DNA from: Verrucomicrobiota bacterium
GTDB lineage: Bacteria > Verrucomicrobiota > Verrucomicrobiia > Verrucomicrobiales > Akkermansiaceae
Length of the DNA stretch: 64,000 bases
Direction: 5' to 3'
Assembly: GCA_017301995.1 (NCBI GenBank)
Contig: JAFLEH010000010.1
Span: 1-64,000 of the forward strand
How positions within the stretch are numbered: position 1 is the stretch's first letter; each line of letters begins with the position of its first letter. The notes under the pieces are model-generated. The model was not told where the DNA came from. It searched no databases and saw nothing but the letters and a program-made list of their open reading frames with translations. Below are positions 43,901-52,826 of the stretch, one piece after another. A program made the position numbers and the translations under genes.

Positions 43901-44292
43901 CCGTCCGCCGAGCCGTAGATCCGTGTTTTGCGGAAGCCACGGTCGGTTAGGCCGCTTTGGTTGTGGTTCCAGATAAGCACGGAGGAGATGTCCACCGCGG
44001 CCTTGAAATCGAAGCGGACCCAGGCCGGCGATGCGGGCAGTCCGGCGGCGGGTGGCTTCGACTCGGGATGCTCAACGGTGTGCCACATGGTCCGCGCACC
44101 ACCGTCCGTGTCGTGGCGGGCGCCGTCGAGACCGGATCCGTTGGTCAGGTTGACGGCCGCCTGCATCGTATCAAACGTGGATGAGGCGGCCGTGGCGGTC
44201 GGAACATGGTATCCGGTGATGGGAACCGTGTCGGCGGCGTGGATGGGCAGAACCGAGGAAATTAACAGGATCGACGGGATGAGCCGGAACAT
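40978..44292 (-). CDS. Exported GH38 alpha-mannosidase-like protein with discoidin domain
   Basis: 1,104 residues. Signal peptide 1-19; a discoidin (F5/8 type C-like) sugar-binding domain at about 60-190 (RFDFKAAVDISSVLIWNHN); GH38 catalytic domain from about 297, with the metal pair in HSHVDIGY (His307, Asp309) and the nucleophile region MQVDIPGMSWGVV. The GH38 beta-sandwich domains fill the C-terminal half. GH38 enzymes are zinc-dependent alpha-mannosidases or related. Encoded 7 bp after the second GH38 gene, so co-transcribed with it. It likely acts outside the cytoplasm on mannose-containing glycans. Confidence 0.88.
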   Translation of the reverse strand: MFRLIPSILLISSVLPIHAADTVPITGYHVPTATAASSTFDTMQAAVNLTNGSGLDGARHDTDGGARTMWHTVEHPESKPPAAGLPASPAWVRFDFKAAVDISSVLIWNHNQSGLTDRGFRKTRIYGSADGQSWALLATAELAPGGDTAQTIAVSPKSPPKSVLIAADSNHGGSCYGLSEVKFAHVRQVAADAVPFPNSIVCRPENVYRHRADGKPGRGIALSFGGSPLYGDGTIEIAVAGGPRETAPFAADPLGRSEMKVVLPEGVAVDREAQVSITVRAAKHILKTSAIVPPQRQWTVYLLPHSHVDIGYTNTHDNVEFIHRRNIQEAIKLAKETADFPEGSRFKWDTEVAWPAERTLANGTESEKAAMLEAIRNGTIHVGASYINDNTSVSADEEFAAFFSPSEKIGELTGRKFDTIMQVDIPGMSWGVVPAAVSRGIPYVLLFNNGGDRVGLSMEVSHHPFWWIGPDGKSKVLCLQPGAYSPGAQAKGRFHWPAMMGQTDRTKLPAVIRTGNPRANFIDAYLWPTLERLEKDPLYPYDIFPMSWALADNMPVDADLPYAVRSWNGEYAYPRVVIANSHDIMSAFDRKFGDRIPSRSGEFTEYWSDGLGSAAKQTAMNRNAKERLIQADTLWSMLRPNDPAPRAKFDEAWRNVLMGSEHTWCYSDPHRQPLTNDILAVKFGFFQHADEQSHHLLTESLKPLAASREPSITVFNTLSWPRSGLVTLPPGVAGLADFPTQRLSSGETVFLATDVPSLGARSYLSGRSGRSDKPDIIVTPSSLDNGIVKVTLDPATGNIASLIRNEREYVKGSANSYHYLKGGNAPSSATGPTETRIRVHENGPVLASLMVESKAEGCNWLKREIRLLAGQPQVEIINTLDKLAVTAKEGVHFGFSFDIANPRTRMDIPWGVAEVDADFFPEANRNWICFQRWLDISNTDTGVTWTSPDAPTFEYGDIRANILGGATGSPQWIRKLEPSSTIYSWALNNHWHTNFPLSQSGVLVFRYGLLAHDHAFDAAAANRFGLEQARPLVVSTGKPGAIPPPLSIDNPRVVISSIRTGPSGRTVTLRSLSDSEETVTVSAPDSQPATPLTLPPYGVRTLTL

Positions 44293-44299
44293 ATAAAGG

Positions 44300-47200
44300 T
44301 TAGGGAAGGGTGGTGACAGTGGCGGTAGCGGCGATTGTGGATGGATTGCCCGCGAGGTCGATGGCTCTCACTTCGTAGTGGTATTCGGTGTTGGGTTTCA
44401 CGTCGGCATCCATCCAACTGTTGAAAAAGCCCGCGAGATCCGCGATGGGTTTGCCGTCGCGGAGGACCTTGTAGCCCTTGACCGCATGGTTGTCCGCGGC
44501 AGGGAGCCATGAAAGCGTGACCTTCGAGGAGTGGAGCGCGTGCCCGGTGAGGGCGGGGGATGTGGGCGGAACGGTGTCCGCGGTTAGATCGGGCGATGCT
44601 TTGGCCTTCGCCTGGAACGGTCCCTTCCGGCCGGCGTGGACCGCCCTAACGGCGTAATGGTATTCCCGCGTGAGGCCGGGTCTGACGGCGGGATCGAAGA
44701 ACCGGGGGATGCTAACGGTGCCGACATACGATCCGGTTCCTGGTGTGAAGTTCGCATCGGTGCCGCGGAAGATCTCATAACATGCCGCGTCGGGTTGGCC
44801 TTGCCAGGTGACAAGGCAACCGGTGGCGCCCGCTTTGGCAAAGAGGTCCGCGACCGGTTGCGGCGCGGCTCCGCGGGTGAGGCGGAAGGTCCGGAAGCCG
44901 AACGGTTGGATGGCGAATGTGATCTTTCCATCCGAGAGTTTCACCGGTTCGAGGTTGTCTTCTATCAGACTTGTCGCGGTGACGGACTCCGGGCCGAACC
45001 ATCCGATGTCGGCGGTCACGGTTGTGGCTTTTCCGGAAATCTCGTTGAAGCGGATAACTATTCCCTCGCCATTCGCCTCGGCGAGTTTCGCTGCGGTTAG
45101 GACGACATTCGGCTTGTCGATGCCGACGAACGAGCCTTTGGCCGGATCGAAGCCGCGGCCGGGTTGTTTGGCGGCGATCACCGAAACGCGGAGCGGGCTG
45201 GAGGTTTCCGCACCGAAGAACTCGGCCTTGCCGTCCTGCCAGGTGCCGCCCGCATGGCTCCGGATGGAGTATTGGAAGTCGGCGCGGCCCGGTTGGGTCT
45301 TCTGGAAATTCGTCTGCCATTCGTTGTTGTAGGCCATGCTGTAGATCCACGGCTTTTCGGTGTTGTAGGCGACGCTCCAGCCGCCCTTGGTGGCACCGAT
45401 GTCGGGCTTGCCATAGGACACCAGCGGCGCATCGAGCGACGCGAAGGTGATGCCACGATCCTTCCGGTTGGATGCGTCAATCCAGCGGTTGACGGTGTAG
45501 AACGCGGTGGCCGATGAGTAGTATTGCTCGTTGGCCGGATCATCGACATCCGAGTTGACACAGGGCCGCATGTCGCCGGTCGGCATTTCGTGGCGCAGCA
45601 TGAAATTCTCCACATTCAACGGGAACGAGAAGTAGCCCATCTCGACATTGGCGATCTGTTGGCCCTTGATGGTGCGGTTGATGATATCGATGCGCGGCAG
45701 GTTGCCGTAGAGAACCACCGTGCGCCGGAGCGCGTCGAGGCCGGTAACCGGTCCGTTCGCGGTGACCGAGCCCATGACCGGGCCGGTTTGGCAGGAGAGT
45801 TTGGCCTTGGTGCTTCGATCGATCAACTGGCCTTCCTTGTAAACGAGGTATTGGTTGAGCGGATGGGGCGAGGCGGCATCCACCAACTCGGTATTGCCGT
45901 GTTGTTTGTCGAGGATGCCGGTCACATTGCCCGCCGCGTCGAAGGTCACTTTGAAGAAGCGGTTCTCCAGCGTGTTTGGTGTGGCGGTGACGGTGCCCGA
46001 GGGGAATTCCGGGGCGTCCTTGCGTTCGGTGATCCGATAGGTCCTGTAGCCGTGGCCGGGGACATCCGCCGCGACGAATCCGATGCCGGCATCCGTTGTC
46101 TGATAGGGAACCGGTTTTCCGGTCGCGGTGTCGCTTAGATCGAAATGCTCCGGCAATCCGGCGGCTGGCACGGTGGCGATGTCGGTCCGGGTCCATGACA
46201 GATTGTTATGGATCACCACGGTGGGACCGGCGGCCGGGATCAGCGTGTTGATGGCCGCCATTGAATCCGCGAGGACTTTGGACGATGCCGTGTCGCAGGC
46301 GAGCGCGGTGTTGCGTTTCCAGCGCCATTGTTCGTCAACGGCGGGTTGCGGGGATCCCCAGGTGTGCTCATCATATAACTGGAGATTCTCCCAGGCGGTG
46401 TAGAGCGTTTCGTAGGGATAGCGCTGGCCGGGGACCGCTGCGGCGGAAACGGTGGCGAGAAACTCGGCGGCGGCGAGTTTGTCATGGTTGCGGCGATTGA
46501 TGCCGGTCTCGTAGGCCGTGGAGGCCGCGCCGAAGTTCCACCAGTCCTCGACCGTTCCCTGATAGGATGGGATTTTGGCGCTCCAGTTCTTTTCCATGTC
46601 TCCGAAGAATTCCTTGTAATTGGAGCAGATCACACGCGGGAAGGCATAGCCCTTTGCGTTGATCTCCCGGATGCTCTCGTAAACCTGGGGAACCATCGGG
46701 TTGTTGTCGCCGCCGAGGGTGAAGTTGACGCAGGCAACATCGTAGGGGTATTCAAAGGACGAACCTCCGCCGTAGGTGGACGACGCCTTCATTTTCGCCT
46801 CATGAGCGATGTTGGCGGCACCGGCGAACACCTCCAATTCTGATAGGCCGACGTTTTGGCCGGTGCCTCCGGTTGCGTGGAAGCGGATCCAGGTGACATT
46901 CCGTTCCGGAAACGCGACTTCCTTGGGGGGGCCGTCGGCGGGAACGCCGGTGACTTCCACTGAGGTTCCATCGCTGAACGAGAGCGTGCCGCCGTTCACA
47001 TTGTCCTGATGGTTGTTGCGATCGAAGATGCGGATCTTTGCGATGGGTTTCGGCGCGGGCCAGGTCAGTTGTATCCACGGTTTCTGCTCGCCTGCGGACG
47101 CCCATTCGCCGGTGTCCTGTTTGCCGGCGACGCCGTCCGCGATCCGGGCCGGGCCGTATTGGCCACCCTGCTCGGCATTTCCGGCGGATTGATAGCCCAT

Positions 47201-48223
47201 CAGCTTGTTGGAGATGCGGTTCATGGTGTCCGCGATATCGTTGTTCCGCAGCCGGAGTTCGTCCTCGCCGTAGCCACCGAAGAGCGAGTTCCACACCAGC
47301 AGTTTGTTGGCCGGGTTCTTGCCACGCGCGAAGAAATATTCCGGATAGGAGGTGGTGCCGCGCCACAGGTTGTGGTCGTAGTTGTGCTGGAGCACGAAAT
47401 ACTTCGCGCCGGCCTCGGTGATGGCGTCGATGACGCCCCAGCTCAGAGTTGGTTCATCACGCATGACGATGGTGCCGCTCGGGTCCACGCCGGTGCGGTC
47501 CTTGAGATATCTGGCGGCATGATAGGTGGAGCGCGCGAGTTCTTCCGCGCCCCAGTTGTTGTGGGCGATGTCGCCGAAAGTCGAGCTGTAGCCGAAGCGT
47601 CCTTCGCGGAGCCTTTGGCGCAGGGTTTCGAACCAATCCGCGTCGCGGACCGCGATGGAAGTGTCGAGTTGATAGGTTCCTTCCGCTTCGAGGCGGATTT
47701 TCGCGTCATCCGGCCAGGCGTCGGAGCGCGGCATGTCCTTGAGCAGGGCCTGGTCCCAGAAACCCGGCCATTTGGCGGTCTTGAGATGCTCCTGATAGTC
47801 GGTGTAGCCGATATCCTGATGGCTGTTGTGGAGAACGTATAGCCGCCAGTGGCGGATTCTTTGCTGCGGGAGCGCGCGGGACGAAATCGGCTCTCCGGTG
47901 GCGGTGGCGTTGGCGAAGACCGAGAATGTCACGGTGTCGCCGTCTTTGGTGAGTTCCGGCACTTTGACGGTGATTTTGTTAGCTCCGGGCGCGAGTTGTC
48001 CGGCGCTTTCGATGCAATCGGGCTTGCCGGGCACGCTGATGCGGATCCATGCGGCAGACGGGGATTTGGTGCCGTTGGTGATCGCCAATTCGGTTTCCGA
48101 TTTGAGGGTTCCGTTGTCATTGACGATCCAGGGCCGCTGGGTGACGGAGGAAACGGTCATGTCGGATGGAGCGGCGGCGGCACCGAGGGCCGAGATGAGG
48201 ACGATGAAAGAGGTCGGTTTCAT
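44300..48223 (-). CDS. Exported GH38-like protein with inserted discoidin domain and C-terminal FN3 repeats
   Basis: 1,307 residues. Signal peptide about 1-18; a beta domain to about 125; a GH38-type catalytic core beginning at YVLHNSHQDIGY (His135, Asp137), with the nucleophile candidate Asp256 in MRDEPTLSWG. A discoidin domain (about 343-468, WIQLTWPAPKPIAKIRIFDR) interrupts the core before it resumes at about 480. Two FN3 domains end the protein (about 1120-1307). It is the first gene of the GH38 pair and diverges from the GntR gene over 202 bp. Confidence 0.85.
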   Translation of the reverse strand: MKPTSFIVLISALGAAAAPSDMTVSSVTQRPWIVNDNGTLKSETELAITNGTKSPSAAWIRISVPGKPDCIESAGQLAPGANKITVKVPELTKDGDTVTFSVFANATATGEPISSRALPQQRIRHWRLYVLHNSHQDIGYTDYQEHLKTAKWPGFWDQALLKDMPRSDAWPDDAKIRLEAEGTYQLDTSIAVRDADWFETLRQRLREGRFGYSSTFGDIAHNNWGAEELARSTYHAARYLKDRTGVDPSGTIVMRDEPTLSWGVIDAITEAGAKYFVLQHNYDHNLWRGTTSYPEYFFARGKNPANKLLVWNSLFGGYGEDELRLRNNDIADTMNRISNKLMGYQSAGNAEQGGQYGPARIADGVAGKQDTGEWASAGEQKPWIQLTWPAPKPIAKIRIFDRNNHQDNVNGGTLSFSDGTSVEVTGVPADGPPKEVAFPERNVTWIRFHATGGTGQNVGLSELEVFAGAANIAHEAKMKASSTYGGGSSFEYPYDVACVNFTLGGDNNPMVPQVYESIREINAKGYAFPRVICSNYKEFFGDMEKNWSAKIPSYQGTVEDWWNFGAASTAYETGINRRNHDKLAAAEFLATVSAAAVPGQRYPYETLYTAWENLQLYDEHTWGSPQPAVDEQWRWKRNTALACDTASSKVLADSMAAINTLIPAAGPTVVIHNNLSWTRTDIATVPAAGLPEHFDLSDTATGKPVPYQTTDAGIGFVAADVPGHGYRTYRITERKDAPEFPSGTVTATPNTLENRFFKVTFDAAGNVTGILDKQHGNTELVDAASPHPLNQYLVYKEGQLIDRSTKAKLSCQTGPVMGSVTANGPVTGLDALRRTVVLYGNLPRIDIINRTIKGQQIANVEMGYFSFPLNVENFMLRHEMPTGDMRPCVNSDVDDPANEQYYSSATAFYTVNRWIDASNRKDRGITFASLDAPLVSYGKPDIGATKGGWSVAYNTEKPWIYSMAYNNEWQTNFQKTQPGRADFQYSIRSHAGGTWQDGKAEFFGAETSSPLRVSVIAAKQPGRGFDPAKGSFVGIDKPNVVLTAAKLAEANGEGIVIRFNEISGKATTVTADIGWFGPESVTATSLIEDNLEPVKLSDGKITFAIQPFGFRTFRLTRGAAPQPVADLFAKAGATGCLVTWQGQPDAACYEIFRGTDANFTPGTGSYVGTVSIPRFFDPAVRPGLTREYHYAVRAVHAGRKGPFQAKAKASPDLTADTVPPTSPALTGHALHSSKVTLSWLPAADNHAVKGYKVLRDGKPIADLAGFFNSWMDADVKPNTEYHYEVRAIDLAGNPSTIAATATVTTLP

Positions 48224-48425
48224 GGTGATTTCGTGGGGAAGGGCGTGATTTGCCTGATTTTCGGGATGTTTACGGGAGCGCGGCGGCGCGCATTACATCG
48301 CGGCGCGGGTGAAATGGCGGTCGGGAATGCGGCGGCATATTTTGCTGACTTGTCCGGCGTTGCTTGGTACCATTCGCGCGGCGGGAGCTAACAAGCGTTG
48401 AGACGTTGCTCCGGCAGATACCGAC
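48224..48425. promoter_or_regulatory. Divergent control region of the GH38 operon and its GntR regulator
   Basis: 202 bp between the divergent genes, the usual place for autoregulation by GntR/HutC proteins. The only clear short palindrome is TGGTACCA at 48365-48372, similar to the TGGT..ACCA halves bound by HutC-type sugar regulators; this is a candidate only. Confidence 0.4.
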
Positions 48426-49181
48426 ATGAAGATCGATCACAACAGTCCCGTGCCCCTGCACGCGCAGGTGGAAACCTTGATTCGCGAAATGCTGAAGAAG
48501 CCGGCATTCCGCGATGGCGAAATGCTGCCGCCTGAGACCCGGATGGCCGACCAACTCGGCGTGTGCCGCCATACGGTGCGCATGGCGATCCTGCGGCTGG
48601 TGCAGGAAGGAGTTCTGGAGCGCAAGGCGGGCCGCGGCACCCGGATCGCCAAGCAGTCGGTGAAAACCAACCTGAGCGATTGGCCGAGTTTCACACGGGA
48701 AATGCGGGCGATGGGGATCAAGGTGGAGGTGTTTTCGATAGAGGCGACCCGAGAGCGTCCGCCCAAGGAAGTGGCTTTGTCGCTGCGGTTGATGAAGGCG
48801 GAGAGCAAGCTGCCGGTGATCCGGCTTGAACGGGTGCGCGGCCATGGCGGCATTCCATCGGTGTATTCGGTTTCGTGGTTCCATCCCCGGACGAATCTCA
48901 CCGGGGATGAGGATTTCACGATCCCCTTGTATGATCTCATCCGGCGGTCCTGCGGGATTGTTCCCGAGTCCTCGGACGAAGAAGTATCCGCCGCCTTGGC
49001 CGATGCGGACCTCGCCGCGAAACTCGGCTGCGAAGCGGGTCATCCGGTCCTGGTCCGTGTTAGGACCGTGGCCGATGCCAACAGGAACGTGATCGAATAC
49101 AATCGGAACTTCTATCGGGCGGACCGATTCACCTACGGCCTCACGATCCGGCGCGGCGGTGAGGCTCCGCAACCGGATTAA
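48426..49181 (+). CDS. GntR-family (HutC/UTRA) transcriptional regulator
   Basis: 251 residues. Winged helix at about 1-75 (PLHAQVETLIREML, LPPETRMADQLGVCRHTVRMAILRL), then a UTRA ligand-binding domain (about 95-240, IRLERVRGHGGIPSVYSVSWF). HutC-type members usually repress sugar or amino-acid catabolic genes and release DNA on binding a phosphorylated sugar or similar ligand. Divergence from the GH38 operon makes that operon its likely target. The start has no Shine-Dalgarno. Confidence 0.9.
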   Translation: MKIDHNSPVPLHAQVETLIREMLKKPAFRDGEMLPPETRMADQLGVCRHTVRMAILRLVQEGVLERKAGRGTRIAKQSVKTNLSDWPSFTREMRAMGIKVEVFSIEATRERPPKEVALSLRLMKAESKLPVIRLERVRGHGGIPSVYSVSWFHPRTNLTGDEDFTIPLYDLIRRSCGIVPESSDEEVSAALADADLAAKLGCEAGHPVLVRVRTVADANRNVIEYNRNFYRADRFTYGLTIRRGGEAPQPD

Positions 49182-49242
49182 TGCGGAGCCGCCGCGCCGC
49201 GGATCGGTTGGATCGGTTTCGGTCCCCATTTTCCGGATGCGA

Positions 49243-50244
49243 TTAAGAACGGCGGCGGATGAAAAGCCCCGCGCCGAGAATGCTGATGCCCAACACCGGG
49301 ACCGAAGGCTCGGGGATGGTCGATTTGTAGAAGATCATTTCCTGCATGCCGGGATTGCCGCCCACTCCTGCGGTCGCCTGGAAGCGGACGTAGCGGGCAT
49401 CCACCGGTGCGAACGTTTCGCCGTATCCCCACTGGCTTCCGGGCGCGAAGCTGAGGGTGTCAACGGTGGTGGCAAACGCCGGATCGTTAGAGAAGATCAG
49501 GTCAAACGCGGTGATCCGGTCAACCGCTCCGATGCGGTCGAAGAAATCGAATCCCGCGATCGGAATGGTGGAGCCCATGTCGAAATCGACGTAGGTGCCC
49601 GTGCCGCCGGCGTTGGTGGCGTATTCGCGTCCCGAGTAGTCGGTGCCCAGGATTCCGTTGGCGGCATTCTGGAGCGCATAGTCGCCGTTGTAGGCGGCGT
49701 AGCCTCCGATGACCGTCGGGTTGTGGATTTCGGTTCCCGCCGGGGTGCTGAGGAAACGCAATTCGGTGCCGCCGAGGTTGTTGCTGGGTCCGCCGGAGGT
49801 TGTCACCTGCCATTTCACATAGCGGGAGCTGATGGAGGCGAAGGAAACGAGCTTGCCGATGCCGCTGTCACCCGCCGCGCCGAGATCGATGACCGGATCC
49901 GATCCATCGAAGGTGGCATCGGTGCTGTAGATGAGCTGCGATCCGCCTACGACATCGACGTTGTTGTTCCGTGTGATGAGGAACATCCGATCGATGCTAA
50001 CAGCGGTTCCGAAGTCGAGCGCCACCCAGGTTCCGGCGGCGCCTCCGCCCTGGCTGGCGTAGTCGGTGTCTTTCGATCCGTCGAAGAGGTTGGGTGCGGA
50101 GTAGCTGCCGCTGAACGGGGTTCCCGAGCCGATGATCGTTGGCGTGGTGACGACGGCGGCGACAGCGCTGCCGGATAGAAACGCGAGCGCCGGGAAGAAC
50201 ACCGCGGGGAGCCCGAGATGACGGTTGATGGTTGTGTTTTTCAT
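49243..50244 (-). CDS. PEP-CTERM exoprotein with two discoidin-like domains
   Basis: 333 residues. Signal peptide about 1-29 (ending AVAA). Two discoidin-like repeats (about 35-165 and 170-305) share phrases such as NLFDG, ARYVRFQAT and FDFFDRI. The C-terminus is a textbook PEP-CTERM tail: PEPSVP, a hydrophobic helix and RRRS. Such proteins are cut and anchored by an exosortase, which is not in this window. The domain pair is also present in the upstream 849-residue protein, so one arose from the other by duplication. The leader is strongly C/A-rich with no Shine-Dalgarno. Confidence 0.88.
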   Translation of the reverse strand: MKNTTINRHLGLPAVFFPALAFLSGSAVAAVVTTPTIIGSGTPFSGSYSAPNLFDGSKDTDYASQGGGAAGTWVALDFGTAVSIDRMFLITRNNNVDVVGGSQLIYSTDATFDGSDPVIDLGAAGDSGIGKLVSFASISSRYVKWQVTTSGGPSNNLGGTELRFLSTPAGTEIHNPTVIGGYAAYNGDYALQNAANGILGTDYSGREYATNAGGTGTYVDFDMGSTIPIAGFDFFDRIGAVDRITAFDLIFSNDPAFATTVDTLSFAPGSQWGYGETFAPVDARYVRFQATAGVGGNPGMQEMIFYKSTIPEPSVPVLGISILGAGLFIRRRS

Positions 50245-50276
50245 GGTTGGTTGGGATTGGTTTTTGGTTTGGATTT

Positions 50277-52826
50277 TCAGGGTTGTGTTAGGGAAACGGA
50301 CACGGCGAGGCGGACGAAAAGTCCGGAACCGGTTGCCAGGGATTTGGGGATCGTCACGGATACGGAATCGACTCCCGCGCCAAATCCGTTAGGAATAGTT
50401 GTGATGGTGATGCCGTTCTGGCCGTGCTGGGCGGGTGTCCAGTTCGTGAGATCGGAGCCGTATTGGGCCACCGGGTTGTCAGGGGCGGAAGCCGTGGTGC
50501 GCCGGAAGGTGAATGTCAGATCGGTGGCGGTTGTGGCGAGCGTCGGGGCCATGTTGGGCTCGGTCTTCGTCGGATCGGATCCGAGGACGAACTCGACCGC
50601 GTTTTCCAGTCCGTCGTGGTCCGCATCGGCGTCCGGGGCGGCATCCGTGCCGGTGATTCCCCAAGTGGTGGAGATGTATTGTTCGTAGGGTGTTCCCGTG
50701 GGTTGGCTGGTGTAGAAAAGGATCTCCTGGATGCCGGTATTGGAATCCGCGCCATAGGCGGCGGTGGCGTCGAGGCGCACATATCTCGCGGTTAGACCGG
50801 ATGGCAGCGAGCGGCGCACACCCCATGCCTGCGATCCCGAACGCACCGAAACCGTGGTCACTCCCGTGGCAAACGCCGGATCATCCGAGAACAGCAGATC
50901 GAATGCCGTGGTGCGGTCCACCGGCGCGATGCGGTCGAAGAAGTCGAATCCCAGAACCGGCATACTCGCGCCGAGGTCGAAATCGACATACATGCCTGCC
51001 CCGGTCGATGCCGAGGCGTATTCCACCCCCGGACCACCGCCCGCGTCGCCGTTGGCGGCGTATTCCAACGCGTAATCCGGACTGAACGGGGTGGCTCCGC
51101 CGACGACGGTGGCCGCGGCGGTCTGCCAGCCGGCCGGTGTGTCGAGCAACCGCATTTCGACGCCGCCGAGGTTCGGATAGGTACCGATGGATGTGCCCGC
51201 CTCCCAGCGGACGTAGCGCGCCGCGCTGGCGGGAAACGACCGGATGATTCCCTGGCCGTTCTGGCCGGTGGTGGCGAAGGTGTGGATCGTGTCGGTGGCG
51301 TCGAATGTGGTGTCATCGCTCAGGATCAGCCGGGATTCTCCGACAACATCGTTGTTGTTGGCGCGGGTGATGAGGATCAGGCGGTCGAGGGTGACAGGGG
51401 CGCCCATATCGAGTTCCACCCAGGTTCCGTTGGCTTGGGAGAAGGGATCTCCCGCTCCGGCGCCCGCGGTGGCGTAGTCGCGTCGGGTTCCGTCGAACAG
51501 ATTGGCGGCCGCGTAGTCGGGATTGAACGCGGTGGCCGCGCCGATGATCGTCGGCTTGGATAGATCGGCGAGTCGGTTGGTGCCTCCGGATAGATTGACG
51601 GAGACCACGGTGCCGGCCGTTCCCGCGTGATCGCAGACGATTTCCAGAACGGCGTCGTAATCCCCATCCGTTCCGTCGGGGTGGAAGGTCAGGTCGATGT
51701 TTCCGCTGCCGAGCGGCAGGATGGATGTCGGGGCGCCATTGACGGTGAAATGGGACGCTCCGGCGCCGGTGATCCGTGTTTCGGTGATGTGGAGGGTTTG
51801 GGACGGTCCGCTGTTGGTCACCGTGACGGGCAACTGCACGGTCGAGTCCGGGTGGATGAGTCCGAAATCGCGGCCGGCGGGCGCCGAGGCGCCGGGATCG
51901 TTGACCGCGGTCGCGGCGAGCGGAACGGTGGTTAGGGTGCCTGGCACGCCGTTGCGATCGCTGGTGATCCACAGCATGGCCGAATAGGTACCGGTTACGC
52001 CGGCGGGATCAAACGTGACGTCGATGGTATCCGCGCCACCGTTGGCGGCCAGCGTGGTCGGAAAACGGTCAACCGTGAAGGCGTCGGCATTGGCACCCAC
52101 CACCTCGACGTTCTCGATGTGAAGCGTCTGGGTGGGACCATCGTTGGTGACCGGAAGTTGTGCCTGTGGGGTGGTGTTGGAACCGACCGAACCGAAATCA
52201 TGACTTGCCGGCGCGGTGAGTCCGGGGTCCGGAATCGCGGAGAACATCACTTCGGATAGACCGGTGTAGGTGTCGCCGTGGTTCGAGTCCACCCGCAGCC
52301 GCACGTGGGTGATCCCGTTGTTTCCCGCTAGGCTGAATGTTTGGGTCGCGACATAGGTGTTGACCGGGGAGCGGGTGAGGGACTGGTTCGACAGGACCTC
52401 GGTGAAATCCGTGCCGTTGGTCGAAACGAGGACGTCGAGCTGGGCGACTCCGCGTGCGGTTAGGTTCAGCGAAAATCCCCATTGGTTGCCGTTCCAGATA
52501 TGGATTTGCGAAAGATTGTAGGTGCCGTGCAGGTCGAAGGTGATTTGCGGATTGGCCCCGTTCGGATCCGCGGCCGGATTGTTGTGCCATTGGCCGACGG
52601 CACTCGTGTCGTAGGTATGCACGGCGGTGGGATCGTAGCTGACCGCTTGCCCTGGGTTGGCCGCGCTGCGCAGACCGGAGTTATCGATCAGGCTGGTGGC
52701 GGTGATGGGGTTGCCCCACTCGCTGCTGGCGGTGGCGGTCACACCATGGATCACCTCGGCGGCGTGCAAGGACATGGCCGGCATCCACAGGAGGGCGGCG
52801 ATGATTGGACGGATTGTTTCTTTCAT
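50277..52826 (-). CDS. Exported multidomain discoidin and choice-of-anchor protein
   Basis: 849 residues from ATG 52826, chosen because the signal peptide (MKETIRPIIAALLWMPAMSL) starts there; the frame is open 35 codons upstream. Order: discoidin domain (about 25-200, LSQIHIWNGNQWGFSL), two choice-of-anchor-type Ig-like domains (about 205-425, DFGSVGSNTTPQ, DFGLIHPDSTVQ), two discoidin-like domains resembling the PEP-CTERM neighbour (about 430-700), and a C-terminal module (about 714-849) with DADHDGLENAVEFVLG and VSVTIPKSLA. It has no PEP-CTERM tail; the last module matches that of the giant protein at 24-29 kb. It probably binds glycans at or outside the outer membrane. Confidence 0.85.
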   Translation of the reverse strand: MKETIRPIIAALLWMPAMSLHAAEVIHGVTATASSEWGNPITATSLIDNSGLRSAANPGQAVSYDPTAVHTYDTSAVGQWHNNPAADPNGANPQITFDLHGTYNLSQIHIWNGNQWGFSLNLTARGVAQLDVLVSTNGTDFTEVLSNQSLTRSPVNTYVATQTFSLAGNNGITHVRLRVDSNHGDTYTGLSEVMFSAIPDPGLTAPASHDFGSVGSNTTPQAQLPVTNDGPTQTLHIENVEVVGANADAFTVDRFPTTLAANGGADTIDVTFDPAGVTGTYSAMLWITSDRNGVPGTLTTVPLAATAVNDPGASAPAGRDFGLIHPDSTVQLPVTVTNSGPSQTLHITETRITGAGASHFTVNGAPTSILPLGSGNIDLTFHPDGTDGDYDAVLEIVCDHAGTAGTVVSVNLSGGTNRLADLSKPTIIGAATAFNPDYAAANLFDGTRRDYATAGAGAGDPFSQANGTWVELDMGAPVTLDRLILITRANNNDVVGESRLILSDDTTFDATDTIHTFATTGQNGQGIIRSFPASAARYVRWEAGTSIGTYPNLGGVEMRLLDTPAGWQTAAATVVGGATPFSPDYALEYAANGDAGGGPGVEYASASTGAGMYVDFDLGASMPVLGFDFFDRIAPVDRTTAFDLLFSDDPAFATGVTTVSVRSGSQAWGVRRSLPSGLTARYVRLDATAAYGADSNTGIQEILFYTSQPTGTPYEQYISTTWGITGTDAAPDADADHDGLENAVEFVLGSDPTKTEPNMAPTLATTATDLTFTFRRTTASAPDNPVAQYGSDLTNWTPAQHGQNGITITTIPNGFGAGVDSVSVTIPKSLATGSGLFVRLAVSVSLTQP

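Noticed and set aside
37033..48223. SusC/SusD-type polysaccharide utilisation locus
   Set aside because: No TonB receptor or SusD-like protein is present; the locus has only enzymes, a regulator and discoidin proteins.
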